Shown: positions 41,444 through 50,474, counted from the first letter of the stretch. The stretch: DNA of 64,000 bases from an uncultured Muribaculaceae bacterium (GCA_902494515.1 CABUTS010000007.1:1-64000); one strand, 5' to 3'. The notes: generated by a model not told the origin, from the letters alone. A program made the numbers and translations.

Positions 41444-41640
41444 ACCTCATTTTTCGGCACTATCCAACTCCCGGTGAAAAAAATGTGTGTTGTTTTCAGT
41501 ATGCTTTTCATCGTTATTCCATGGTTTACTGAACAAAAAAATCCGTTTTTAGCCGAAACAGTGTCCTGATTGAATAAAATTCGCTATATTTACGGTCAAA
41601 ATCACGGAAATCCATGATTGACGGGCGTGTGAAAGCTTGC

Positions 41641-41648
41641 TAACTTTG
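41641..41648 (+). promoter_or_regulatory. Probable -7 promoter element of the response-regulator gene
   Basis: TAACTTTG matches TAnnTTTG and lies 30 bases before the first ATG at 41679. Confidence 0.6.
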
Positions 41649-41678
41649 CATTTGAATCGATAAGTGCGAAGCACCTGA

Positions 41679-42353
41679 ATGGAAAAAGTAAGCATTATGA
41701 GCGAAGAGAATATATTTTCGAAGATGACGGTTGCCATAGTCGATGACCATGACCTGATCCGGATGGGGTTCAAATCCATCCTGACCAGCAACGGGTTCGT
41801 ATATGTCGACCAGTTCAAAGACGCCACGGATTTTATTGCCCGTCTGGATTCGGGCAAGTCTTATGACTTCTACATCATTGATCTGGAACTGCCCGATATT
41901 GACGGATTCGTGCTTATCGAGATGATAAGAGCCCGTAATCCTGTAGCTCACATAATAGTCAGCACCATTCACGATGAAATCTGGACACTTCGCAAGATTC
42001 TCGCCCGCGACGTAAATGCCGTTATATATAAATCGGACGATATCAACGAGATTATTATAGCCATGAAGGAGATACTTGATGGCCGTAATTATTATTGCGA
42101 GAGTGTGCTGAAGGCTATGGATATGGCCCGGGATTCTGCCGTGCATCCTTCGCAGCGGGAGCTGGAAGTGCTGTATCAGATTGCCAAGGGGAAGACAACC
42201 AAGGAGATTGCTGCCGCGATGTTCGTGACCGACAACACCGTCGAGTCCCACCGTAAATCGTTGTTCACCAAACTCGGAGCTGTGAATGTGGCTGACCTTA
42301 TTGTCAAAGCCATCGATAAAGGTTATCTCAAAACGAGCGGCATGATGCGCTAA
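41679..42353 (+). CDS. LuxR/NarL-type response regulator (orphan)
   Basis: The 224-aa protein has a receiver domain (about 16-130) with the acidic pair Asp22-Asp23, phospho-acceptor Asp68 in YIIDLELPDIDG and Lys118 in VIYKSD. A LuxR helix-turn-helix follows (about 155-217; SQRELEVLYQIAKGKTTKEIA, VTDNTVESHRKSLFTKLG). No histidine kinase gene lies nearby, so its partner must be elsewhere. An alternative start is Met7 at 41697. The next gene begins 45 bp later on the same strand, so it may be co-transcribed and perhaps a target. Confidence 0.93.
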   Translation: MEKVSIMSEENIFSKMTVAIVDDHDLIRMGFKSILTSNGFVYVDQFKDATDFIARLDSGKSYDFYIIDLELPDIDGFVLIEMIRARNPVAHIIVSTIHDEIWTLRKILARDVNAVIYKSDDINEIIIAMKEILDGRNYYCESVLKAMDMARDSAVHPSQRELEVLYQIAKGKTTKEIAAAMFVTDNTVESHRKSLFTKLGAVNVADLIVKAIDKGYLKTSGMMR

Positions 42354-42398
42354 TCCGGCATGCATCTGTTCAACAATATCAATCATTCATTCACCAAT

Positions 42399-45300
42399 AT
42401 GAAACGTTTCTTACCTATCATGCTTGTCCTTGCCATGGGCACCGGACAGGCGTATGCCATGGAAAACGTTCTTTTCAATGAGTCCTTCGCCAATGTCGAA
42501 GGCTCGGAAGAGGGCACCACTGTACTTGACCAATCGCAGCTCGACAATCCAGCGGGATGGACATTCTCCGAGGCCTACGGCGGTCCCGGATATCTGATAA
42601 TTAAAAAAGGCGGCTCGGTCACCGTTCCTGCCGTTGCGGAACTGGCCGACAATGCCTGCATCTATTTCAGCGTGGGACCTTGGTTCGCTCCCGAAAGCAT
42701 ACCGGATGACGATGATATATATAAGCCTCAGACCCTGTCCATCACAAACGGCACGCTGAGCACCACGACCCTGGAACTCGGCGTATCTACGGTGGGCGGA
42801 GTCCCATATATCTACGGCGGCAATGCCGAAACACGCGTCACGCTCACCGCTACATCCGATATCCGCATAGGGCAGATACAGATTTTTTACGGCTCAACCA
42901 GTACTGATAATCTGACCGGTTACTCGCATGAGAGCGGCGATTACTACAAGCCCTTCGATCTGACGCTGACCAAATACAACGGGAACGCAGGAGTGCCTGG
43001 CGATGACGGCAGCCACAACATTCTGGTCTACACGCTCGACAACTCGGAGCCGACACGCAAATCCGCCCGTTACGACGGCTCGCCTATCCGTATCAGTGCC
43101 ACTACTACCGTCAAGTCGGCAACCATCCTCGGTAATGGCGCCGTCGCCCCCGACGACCCCCGTACATACACTATGGTAGGACCCGAAGAACCGCAGATTC
43201 CGGAGCATGTATACACCATCGCACTTACTCAGGCCGGCACTCTGCAGGATAAACTGAACGAACTGGATGCCGACATCATCGAGGGACTGACTGTCAGCGG
43301 TCCCATCAACGGCGCCGACCTGGCATATCTGGTCAGCGACAAGGGTATGATGGGGATGTTGGCTTATCTCGACATTTCGGATGTCACTTTCGTCTATGAC
43401 GACGCAATGTATAAGTCCATAGTGACCGCACCCGAAGGGGGCATGGGGACTGTCGTCACCTCCAAGTACTATTTCAGTGCCGAAAACAGCTACGAAAGCC
43501 GCTCCACAAGCCCTACAACCGCGCTTGAGATCATCCACAGCAACAATCTGGCCTCGGCTTTCAGCGGACACAAGAAACTGACACGCCTGGTTCTGCCCAA
43601 GGTGCTGACAAGCATCGGTGCCGGTGCATGCGGCGGCGAGGTGCTCGCCATGGTGACGCTGCCGGATGGAATCACCGAGATAGGCGCATATGCTTTCGGT
43701 AGTGCGACCTCCAATATCAACCTGCCGCAGTCCATCACACACATCTACTCTGGCGCAATGCCCGGTTTCATCGGCGCTGTCGACCTCCCCAATCTGGAGT
43801 ATGTGGGAGAGAGTGCCTTCGGAGGCTCAAAACTCAGCGACTTCAAGTTTTACAGTACACTGAAATATATCGGCGAAGGCGCCTTTGCCGGCTCAATGCT
43901 CGAGGAGGTCAACATTCCTACTCCCCCCGATACCATACCTGAGGACGCTTTCCGCAATTGCCCGAGATTGCGCAGTGTAACCCTCGGAAACGGCGTGCGC
44001 TACATCGGCAGCAATGCCTTCAACCAGCCCGTGACTTATGGCAAATGCCCGATGCAGGAGATCAGCATCGCTGAATCCGTCGAGGAAATAGGTTATCAGG
44101 CTTTCCCGGAGCCGATCATCAATGCACTTCCCTCGGAGGAGGGGATACGATACATCAACCGTGTGGCTGTGGCCTGTGAGCCGAACGTCACTACCGCAAA
44201 CATCAAGGACGGTACCATCTCGTTGTGCGAAAGTCTCTTCGGAAATACGGCCGTGGAGTCAGCCAATCTCCCCGCATCGCTGCAGATCGTCGGTCCCCAT
44301 GCTTTTCAGGGCACACAGTTGAAGGCGGTTCCGGCTATGCCCGGCGTGAAACGCATCGGCAAGGGAGCCTTCTCGTGGACTAACATTACCTCTGTTCCTG
44401 ATATGCCCGGACTGGAATACATCGGTGATGAAGCTTTTCAGTATTGCTACTCGCTGGTAAGGGTTACGCTTCCCGAGTCGCTGAAATATATCGGCAGCTT
44501 CGTATTCAATAGGAGTGAGGCCCTGTGGCACATCGACTACAACGCCATAGACTGCGATGCTCCCTATGGCATCATATGCAGCCCGAATAATCCCAATACG
44601 CCGAACAACTTAGAGAAAATCAACGTCGGCGATAAGGTAAGGCGCATCCCGGCCGGTCTGTTCGCCAACAGCACCATCATCAAGAGCGTTGTCCTGCCGC
44701 AGTCAGTCGAGATAATAGATCCGAATGCCTTCATGTACAATACGGCCCTGACCGACATTGTTCTCTCCGACAATATCGCCGAAATCCCCGCCGACGCTTT
44801 CTCGGACTGCAGCTCGTTGCGGAATGTTCATTGGCCTTTGAACCTCAAATCCATAGGCTCCAATGCGTTCTATAAGTGCTCGGCGCTGACCGTGATATCG
44901 CTTCCCGAGGGTGTCACAACTCTTGGTGACTACGCATTCTCCTACTGCTCGAACGTCCACACCGTTTATCTGGCATCGACCCTTACGGAGTTCGGCGAAA
45001 GCGCTATTGTCCCCGATAACGCCAATCTGGAGTCAATGACAATCACCTCCACGGCCCTTGTCCCTCCGTCCTACGAATGGCCCGTATACTATATGGCGCC
45101 GGCCGTTGTGAAGGTTCCCGCCGATGCACTCGAAGCCTACAGGAACAGTCCCAACTGGAACAACGCCAAGTTTACCCTGACCACCATTGAGGAGATTGAA
45201 GCCAGCACAGAGGAGAGCAACACCACCTTCGCCGATGGCGTCAATGATGAGACAGACCTTGGTGACACCGTTGTCGGCGATGTCTATGTTACCGTAGGGG

Positions 45301-45857
45301 AGGAGGACGGCTACGACGAGAGCGATGGCAGCATCGTGCTCAACTCCACCATGTCCGACGAGCATGCCGAGGCTATCGGCGGTATGGCTCCCGGCCTCAC
45401 CGACCTCTCCAACCGATTCAATGGCTTAGTTGTAATGGTTCCCGCAGGCTACGGAACTGTCACCATCGACTGCCGGACAATCGGGTCGCGCAGACTCTCC
45501 GTAAAAATCGGCGAGAGTGAACCGACAAGCTACGTGAAAAGCGACAAGGGGACAATCGATGTTGACTATGATGTCGCTGAAGACACATACGTTTATGTCT
45601 ATGCCTCCGATGATGAGACTCAGGAGCCTGAATCGGCCCGTGAAAAGGTCGCTGCAGCCGACAACTGCGTCAAGATCTATGCTATCGGCGTAACCCCCAA
45701 GGGGTCAGGCATCGTTGACATCACGACTGATGAGGCTGAGGAAGCGACCGTCATCGGCTACTACACCATCGACGGCAAGCGCGTTGCCGCTCCTACCGCC
45801 CCCGGCCTGTACATCATACGCTACTCCGACGGCACTACCGCCAAGGTAATCTTCTGA
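42399..45857 (+). CDS. BspA-like leucine-rich-repeat secreted protein
   Basis: The start at 42399 gives a signal peptide (MKRFLPIMLVLAMGTGQAYA); an upstream in-frame ATG at 42360 only adds residues before it. The 1152-aa protein has an N-terminal beta region and a chitobiase C-terminal-like (CHB_HEX_C) segment (YTLDNSEPTRKS). A long run of BspA-type leucine-rich repeats (LRR_5) follows, recognisable as ITEIGAYAFG, IGEGAFAGS, RSVTLGNGVRYIGSNAF and similar. It ends in VIGYYTIDGKRVAAPTAPGLY plus TAKVIF, a tail common on Bacteroidales exported proteins and resembling type IX sorting signals. BspA-type proteins often bind host or bacterial surfaces; that role here is inferred. Confidence 0.85.
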   Translation: MKRFLPIMLVLAMGTGQAYAMENVLFNESFANVEGSEEGTTVLDQSQLDNPAGWTFSEAYGGPGYLIIKKGGSVTVPAVAELADNACIYFSVGPWFAPESIPDDDDIYKPQTLSITNGTLSTTTLELGVSTVGGVPYIYGGNAETRVTLTATSDIRIGQIQIFYGSTSTDNLTGYSHESGDYYKPFDLTLTKYNGNAGVPGDDGSHNILVYTLDNSEPTRKSARYDGSPIRISATTTVKSATILGNGAVAPDDPRTYTMVGPEEPQIPEHVYTIALTQAGTLQDKLNELDADIIEGLTVSGPINGADLAYLVSDKGMMGMLAYLDISDVTFVYDDAMYKSIVTAPEGGMGTVVTSKYYFSAENSYESRSTSPTTALEIIHSNNLASAFSGHKKLTRLVLPKVLTSIGAGACGGEVLAMVTLPDGITEIGAYAFGSATSNINLPQSITHIYSGAMPGFIGAVDLPNLEYVGESAFGGSKLSDFKFYSTLKYIGEGAFAGSMLEEVNIPTPPDTIPEDAFRNCPRLRSVTLGNGVRYIGSNAFNQPVTYGKCPMQEISIAESVEEIGYQAFPEPIINALPSEEGIRYINRVAVACEPNVTTANIKDGTISLCESLFGNTAVESANLPASLQIVGPHAFQGTQLKAVPAMPGVKRIGKGAFSWTNITSVPDMPGLEYIGDEAFQYCYSLVRVTLPESLKYIGSFVFNRSEALWHIDYNAIDCDAPYGIICSPNNPNTPNNLEKINVGDKVRRIPAGLFANSTIIKSVVLPQSVEIIDPNAFMYNTALTDIVLSDNIAEIPADAFSDCSSLRNVHWPLNLKSIGSNAFYKCSALTVISLPEGVTTLGDYAFSYCSNVHTVYLASTLTEFGESAIVPDNANLESMTITSTALVPPSYEWPVYYMAPAVVKVPADALEAYRNSPNWNNAKFTLTTIEEIEASTEESNTTFADGVNDETDLGDTVVGDVYVTVGEEDGYDESDGSIVLNSTMSDEHAEAIGGMAPGLTDLSNRFNGLVVMVPAGYGTVTIDCRTIGSRRLSVKIGESEPTSYVKSDKGTIDVDYDVAEDTYVYVYASDDETQEPESAREKVAAADNCVKIYAIGVTPKGSGIVDITTDEAEEATVIGYYTIDGKRVAAPTAPGLYIIRYSDGTTAKVIF

Positions 45858-45900
45858 TTCTCCCGCCCCTGTTTTGCTCCTAAATAACCTCTGATATAGA

Positions 45901-45943
45901 AATTTGGCTACGTTGTGATGCATATTCACGACGTAGTCAAATT
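45901..45943. terminator. Long hairpin after the BspA-like gene
   Basis: AATTTGGCTACGTTGTGA and TCACGACGTAGTCAAATT form an 18-bp stem with two wobble-type mismatches and a 7-base loop. No T tract follows on the plus strand. It may end the BspA-like transcript or form the leader of the next gene, whose start codon is 27 bases downstream. Confidence 0.5.
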
Positions 45944-45969
45944 AAACAGATTACTAAATTCCTTAAATC

Positions 45970-46992
45970 ATGAGTACCAAAAACAAGCGTAATCAAGGTG
46001 AGACCACCATGGATTACAATCAGATCAACACTCAGGACAACCGCAATCAGAAAGCCGAGCAACTTCTCCTGGACTGCTGGGAGGTTGTGGGCTACACCGG
46101 TCAAGGTTCCGAGCCATACCCCCGCACGGCCGACGAGACCCGGCGAATGGAGGATCTCATCAATCAGGCACACGCAGCCATAGAAGATCATTCGGATATG
46201 GAACTTGTCGGTGCCATCGCCGAAACCCAGGACATCGTGGAGTGGTCTAAGAAACGCCACTGGACCTTCGCATGGTGGATAGTCATCTGTGTCGCAATCA
46301 TGGGATTCTATTATTTCTGGTCGACCGACGGCAAGGAGGAGGATATACAGACTACCGCCGCGCTGACAGATGCAGAAGTGCAGACCCGGCTCGACGACCG
46401 AATCAACACCGCCAAATTAAACCTCGAATACTACAAGACAGAATTGGCAAATGATACCATCTCCGACGAGAAACGCGCCACTTATGAGAAGTATCTTGCC
46501 AACGAAGAGGTGCATCTCGACGAACTCAACGGCTACACAGTTGAAAGTTTCCGCCAGTATCTTGTAGAGAGGGCTGAAAAGAGTGCCGACAATCAATGGT
46601 GGTCCGGCGCATGGTGCTTCATCTGGATTGTGCTTTACATTCTGGCATGCCGTCCGCGCGGCTACATGATCACCAAACGCCGTGTCGAGACAGCTGTTGC
46701 TTCCGGAGCAAAGAAAGTGCTCTTCGGTATCGCCGGAATCCTGGTCGGCACAGCCGCAGCCATGCAGGTAACCACCTACGTCACAAAATGGAGCGACGGA
46801 ACCACCACCCGCGAGGACGACAGCATGCTCGTAACCTTTACCAAGTTTGGCTTCATTGCAGCCGCCGTACTGCTGGTGCTGTGGGTAGCCCGGATAGTGA
46901 TTGTCATATCAACCATCATCGCCCTCCTGCGCAATTACGACTGGAAGATGCTCCTCACCAACCCCAAGCAACTCCTCCACGACCTGAAATAA
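45970..46992 (+). CDS. Four-TM membrane protein of unknown function
   Basis: The 340-aa protein has predicted membrane helices at about 98-117, 210-227, 249-268 and 293-320. A charged, helical stretch between the first two (about 120-205, possible coiled coil) and a soluble N-terminus (1-95, with several Trp/Glu-rich helices) complete it. I do not recognise the family and propose no function. Met14 (46009) is an alternative start. A terminator follows at 47152. Confidence 0.7.
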   Translation: MSTKNKRNQGETTMDYNQINTQDNRNQKAEQLLLDCWEVVGYTGQGSEPYPRTADETRRMEDLINQAHAAIEDHSDMELVGAIAETQDIVEWSKKRHWTFAWWIVICVAIMGFYYFWSTDGKEEDIQTTAALTDAEVQTRLDDRINTAKLNLEYYKTELANDTISDEKRATYEKYLANEEVHLDELNGYTVESFRQYLVERAEKSADNQWWSGAWCFIWIVLYILACRPRGYMITKRRVETAVASGAKKVLFGIAGILVGTAAAMQVTTYVTKWSDGTTTREDDSMLVTFTKFGFIAAAVLLVLWVARIVIVISTIIALLRNYDWKMLLTNPKQLLHDLK

Positions 46993-47151
46993 TCCCCCAT
47001 CCACGACCTGCCCCCCCCTCCTACGACCTGAAATCCCCTCCCTCATCCTATCCAATATCGCTGCCTCTGCTAATCAATATTGGTGTCTCTGCTTTGGTGC
47101 CTCTGATTATCCTATCTTGACGCCTCGGATTATAGTGTCACCAGTTGTTTT

Positions 47152-47181
47152 CGGCATCCCGGCCCCGGGATGCCGTTTTTT
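47152..47181 (+). terminator. Rho-independent terminator
   Basis: CGGCATCCCGG and CCGGGATGCCG form a perfect stem followed by six T. It ends the membrane-protein transcript and faces the convergent antitoxin gene. The preceding 150 bases are pyrimidine-rich with degenerate copies of CACGACCTG and GCCTCTG. Confidence 0.9.
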
Positions 47182-47225
47182 CAATCCCCAGTAGCCCAGA
47201 CTGTTAAAAATGTTTGGGCTCATTA

Positions 47226-48176
47226 TCAATCATAATTCAGCGCAAAGGCATTCTGATAAGAAATAGCAGAACGATTATCCTTGTTTTCTATCCAGCCTTT
47301 TTCAAGATGACTTGCCTGAGAAATTTCTCCGGCATTCATTTCTGCAAAGTATCTGCACACTTTCTCAATGGTGGACATTTCAGACTCATTGAGTACATTC
47401 TCTTTATTCTCAATAGCCTCCAACCGGATACCGCTTTGACCACTTGGATAAACGAATTCTTCCATATCAATTCCTGCAAGGGAACTGTATAATGTCCCCC
47501 ATTGTTCGGGAACAGGGCCGAATGGCAATGCCTTATATGTAAGGCCGGTTATGCCATATCCGTGTTTCTTGTAATGAATGAAATCAGAATAGAACAGAAG
47601 CTTATTCATTTTGGTGACAAAAGTCGGACCCATATTGGAGATAATTAATTGCACGATATTTACAATTTTAGCTATGTCGATTGAGCGGAACCCAGTATAT
47701 TCCGACGGCTGTCCGATTGGTTTGTAATCATCGGCAACAGCTTCTACATTCTTTTTGATCCGTAAATACTCCTGTTCGCTCATTTCAGACTTTGATGCTT
47801 CGATAAACGAAAGAAAAACATCTTTCTCACGTGCAGCGATTAGAGCCCTGGCATTGGATATGCTTGGCACCTCGCTGTCTTCATACATACGGTACTGGTT
47901 AATGCCGAAACCCAGAATCTGCGACATTTTCGCAGCCGAAAATCCATAGTGTTTTCTTAAACTTGCAATTTCATCGGGGAATGGAATTGAATGTTTGGCA
48001 CGGTACTGGTTGTAAACTTGAAAGATATTAGCCTCATCCATTTCAGTCGTAGTCCATGTGTCACCGGCAGCGTCGATGATACCTGTATGGATGTAAGTGA
48101 ATTCTTCCTTACGAAATGTTGCGGTTCTTATCTCCTGGAAGAGCTTTTCACCGGGAGCTAATGTATTATTTGCCAT
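47226..48176 (-). CDS. HTH-Panacea (SocA-like) antitoxin
   Basis: From Met at 48176 the product is 316 aa; the open frame continues upstream, but that part overlaps the preceding toxin gene. A Xre-type helix-turn-helix is visible (about 72-115; LRKHYGFSAAKMSQILGFGINQYRMYE). The C-terminal half (about 165-300) matches the Panacea/SocA domain (DUF4065): IVQLIISNMGPTFVTKMNKLLFYSDF, then ALPFGPVPEQWGTLY. Panacea domains are known as versatile antitoxin modules that neutralise unrelated toxins. The gene starts 4 bases after the toxin stop, so the two are translationally linked. The HTH probably binds the palindrome upstream of the toxin. The region is more AT-rich than the PULs, suggesting horizontal gain. 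Confidence 0.85.
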   Translation of the reverse strand: MANNTLAPGEKLFQEIRTATFRKEEFTYIHTGIIDAAGDTWTTTEMDEANIFQVYNQYRAKHSIPFPDEIASLRKHYGFSAAKMSQILGFGINQYRMYEDSEVPSISNARALIAAREKDVFLSFIEASKSEMSEQEYLRIKKNVEAVADDYKPIGQPSEYTGFRSIDIAKIVNIVQLIISNMGPTFVTKMNKLLFYSDFIHYKKHGYGITGLTYKALPFGPVPEQWGTLYSSLAGIDMEEFVYPSGQSGIRLEAIENKENVLNESEMSTIEKVCRYFAEMNAGEISQASHLEKGWIENKDNRSAISYQNAFALNYD

Positions 48177-48180
48177 AGTC

Positions 48181-48531
48181 TTAATCTTTAAAAGGGTATG
48201 ACATGGGATGTTCAGCCTTATGAAAGGAGATGCATATAGTATGTGAATTGGGCTGTCCCATGGAAATCTTGATATATACTTCATTACCCTTGACATCTTT
48301 GCCGAATGCCCACATTTCACCTTGATTGTTAAGTACATCTACAATCGGTCCTTCAGAGTAATCGTAGCAGTCAAGCTTCATGATGACATCCAACCTTTGC
48401 ATTGGAGTAATATCCAATTCAAGCAGGCTATTCTGGTTCTTGCCTCTATCATCACGGAAGCGAATGCCAAAGATTTTGACTTTAAGACTGAAATCCTCTA
48501 AGAATTTCTCGACTTGTTCCTGTGTAATCAT
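48181..48531 (-). CDS. Probable toxin partner of the Panacea antitoxin (MqsR/RelE-like)
   Basis: The 116-aa product starts at MITQEQVEKFLEDF. The open frame extends to 48591 but would then include the operator, so I choose the later Met. The C-terminal part (EVYIKISMGQ, HTICISFHKAEHPMSYPFK) resembles the ending of MqsR-type mRNA interferases (xVYLKIxx...xxVSFK), which suggests a RelE/MqsR-fold RNase toxin. I cannot confirm catalytic residues. It is the first gene of the minus-strand toxin-antitoxin pair, 4 bases before the antitoxin. Confidence 0.7.
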   Translation of the reverse strand: MITQEQVEKFLEDFSLKVKIFGIRFRDDRGKNQNSLLELDITPMQRLDVIMKLDCYDYSEGPIVDVLNNQGEMWAFGKDVKGNEVYIKISMGQPNSHTICISFHKAEHPMSYPFKD

Positions 48532-48535
48532 GTTG

Positions 48536-48582
48536 CAAAGATAGCAATATTCTTTTGAAAATACAACTTTATCGTTGTATTT
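48536..48582 (-). promoter_or_regulatory. Promoter and palindromic operator of the toxin-antitoxin pair
   Basis: On the minus strand TATCTTTG (48536-48543) matches the -7 consensus. A perfect 9-bp inverted repeat, AAATACAAC/GTTGTATTT with a 6-base spacer, occupies 48559-48582, over the expected -33 position. The -7 element is only about 5 bases from the toxin start codon at 48531, so the toxin mRNA may be leaderless. The palindrome is the likely autorepression site for the HTH of the antitoxin. Confidence 0.65.
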
Positions 48583-48659
48583 GTTCTGCAAAATCTAAAT
48601 AATTAACTTATCAGGTAAATACAGACTATCTCCATTACATACAAAAATATACGAAGATG

Positions 48660-49679
48660 TTACGAAGGCATTATACGTACTCTCTGTTTGATATAAGTTG
48701 TATCGCTGGATGTCTTATGCGACTCATATTCGCAGGTTACGGGAGCGGCCAACTCAAAGAAATGGATAATCTCGCTGATGGTCTCGCCGCTCAGGATCAT
48801 ACGGAATGTTTTGTTCTTCAGTTCCGGAGCAATGTCGAATTCGACATCATATATTTGCTGCAGTCTGTTGCAGATATTCACAAGCGACTCATCCTCAAAA
48901 ATCAATATGCCGTTTCTCCAGCAGCAATATTTTGTTGTGTCGATATTGGCGTTTATCACAGGTTTACCGTCAGTTATCGCCAGATGTTCTTTCGGTTTCA
49001 ACTGCAGCGATTGCGCGCCCACTTCTACATTTACCCGTCCATTTACCAACGTTACGGAGGCTGCCGGGTCGTAGGCATTGACATTGAATTCCGTACCCGT
49101 GGCGGTAACGGTAACATACGGGGTATGTACGTTAAACGGATGTTCGGCATCTGATTTTACCTCGAAGTATGCTTCGCCGTGCAGAAAAACGTCTCGCGAA
49201 CTGCCATTCATCAATGGACTGTATGTCAGCGAACTATTGGCGTTCATCCACACTGAAGAACCATCGGGGAGCTTCGTTGTGCCGAGGCTTCCGAATGTGG
49301 TTGTAATCGTTATGTCATCCGGGGGTGTAGCTTCCGTTGTCCGAAAAGTCAGAAATCCAATAATTGCAATAAGGGGCAACAAGGCAACAGCTGCGATACG
49401 CGACCAAAAGACTAAGAATCTCTTGAAAAAAGATAGTTTATTCGATGTAATGCCGGTTTTAAGAAGAACTTTCCGTTCAGCAGCGCCAGTATTTACATCA
49501 TTAATATCTATAGCAGGGTTCAGGACCGCCCATAAATCCTGCTGCCGATGAAAATATTGTTTGTTTTCATCGCTCAACGTAATCCAGCGGAATAATTCTT
49601 CAATCTCCTGCGATGAAGCGTTACCCATCAGATATCGGCTGATTATTAAATCAATCTTATTATCCTTGTCACAATCCAT
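48660..49679 (-). CDS. FecR-type anti-sigma factor
   Basis: The 339-aa protein has a cytoplasmic N-terminal anti-sigma region (1-90), one membrane helix (about 92-113), a periplasmic FecR domain (about 122-235; TTFGSLGTTKLPDGSSVWMNANSSL) and a DUF4974-type C-terminus (about 255-335). It holds the sigma factor encoded 9 bp upstream until a signal arrives from the STN domain of the SusC encoded divergently at 50475. This is the standard Bacteroidetes trans-envelope arrangement for PUL control. Confidence 0.95.
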   Translation of the reverse strand: MDCDKDNKIDLIISRYLMGNASSQEIEELFRWITLSDENKQYFHRQQDLWAVLNPAIDINDVNTGAAERKVLLKTGITSNKLSFFKRFLVFWSRIAAVALLPLIAIIGFLTFRTTEATPPDDITITTTFGSLGTTKLPDGSSVWMNANSSLTYSPLMNGSSRDVFLHGEAYFEVKSDAEHPFNVHTPYVTVTATGTEFNVNAYDPAASVTLVNGRVNVEVGAQSLQLKPKEHLAITDGKPVINANIDTTKYCCWRNGILIFEDESLVNICNRLQQIYDVEFDIAPELKNKTFRMILSGETISEIIHFFELAAPVTCEYESHKTSSDTTYIKQRVRIMPS

Positions 49680-49688
49680 CTCGTTCTC

Positions 49689-50279
49689 TTATAATAGGTG
49701 CAGAAACATTAAAATCAAATATATAATGGAATTATTATATTCCTTAAGATTCCGTTGAAGGAACTTTATGGTTTTGCTGACACGAGCCTCCACTGTTCTG
49801 ACTGAAATATTCAGTTTCTGAGCAATTTCGGCATATTTCAAATGATGCGTTCTTGATAGCGTATATGTTTCCAGAACTTCGGGATTAAGTTGCGAAAGCA
49901 GTTTCTCAACAGTTTCATTCAACTCGGAGTAAAGGACATGTTCGTCAGCAGGCAGTTCCATGATCATTTCATGGTACATATCCTGATATAGAGTCTTTAC
50001 CTTCCGATGCCGGATTTCATCCAGTGCAAGATGCTGGACTAAAGAGATAAGATACGTTTTAAGAGAGGTGCGTATCTCAAGAATTTTTCTGTTTGACCAG
50101 ATCTTTATGAACGCTTCCTGAACAATGTCTTCGCAGGTTTCCTTATCGATGATGAAACGCGACGCGAAAAGCACAAGGTCAGGATAATATTTACGAAAAA
50201 TTTGTATAAAAGCCTCGTGGCTGTCCAACTTCAGGGCAGCCAGTAAAAGGAGCTCGTTTTCAAATTTTTCGTTTGCCAT
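49689..50279 (-). CDS. ECF-type RNA polymerase sigma factor
   Basis: The 196-aa protein contains sigma region 2 (about 20-90; AFIQIFRKYYPDLVLFASRF, DIVQEAFIKIWSNR) and region 4 (about 130-182; LKYAEIAQKLNISVRTVEARV). It ends in a hydrophobic tail (SIIYLILMFLHLL), a feature seen in many Bacteroidetes ECF sigma factors. It is divergent from PUL 2 and should activate it when released by FecR. Confidence 0.95.
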   Translation of the reverse strand: MANEKFENELLLLAALKLDSHEAFIQIFRKYYPDLVLFASRFIIDKETCEDIVQEAFIKIWSNRKILEIRTSLKTYLISLVQHLALDEIRHRKVKTLYQDMYHEMIMELPADEHVLYSELNETVEKLLSQLNPEVLETYTLSRTHHLKYAEIAQKLNISVRTVEARVSKTIKFLQRNLKEYNNSIIYLILMFLHLL

Positions 50280-50296
50280 TGTGTTTTAAATTGCTG

Positions 50297-50304
50297 CAAA
50301 GTTA
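50297..50304 (-). promoter_or_regulatory. Probable -7 promoter element of the sigma/anti-sigma operon
   Basis: The minus strand reads TAACTTTG (TAnnTTTG), 18 bases before the sigma start codon. A perfect palindrome lies directly upstream (50306-50325). Confidence 0.55.
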
Positions 50305-50305
50305 T

Positions 50306-50325
50306 GTATTATAATCCTATAATAC
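50306..50325. promoter_or_regulatory. Palindrome next to the sigma-factor promoter
   Basis: GTATTATA and TATAATAC form perfect 8-bp arms around ATCC in the -10 to -30 interval of the minus-strand promoter. It is well placed to be an operator. Confidence 0.45.
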
Positions 50326-50474
50326 AAGCACTTCTGACAAAAGTTTTATGATTTGAGTTTTTTAGGGTTTTGCGATGTGGATTTTCTTTTCTGAGTCGCT
50401 CTTTAGATATACAGAGAAAAAATATCTCATAAATTAACCTAAATCGAAGTTAAAAATACCAATCATATTTTAAA

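Larger units (their letters stand above)
41364..41678. other. Divergent promoter region, aminopeptidase P / response regulator
   Basis: It contains a minus-strand -7 element (TATCTTTG, 41436-41443) for the aminopeptidase and a plus-strand -7 element (TAACTTTG, 41641-41648) for the response regulator. The rest is AT-rich, with nothing else I can name. Confidence 0.55.

Noticed and set aside
48177..48338. Upstream extension of the antitoxin frame
   Set aside because: It overlaps the toxin coding sequence in another frame. The ATG at 48176, four bases after the toxin stop, is the expected coupled start.
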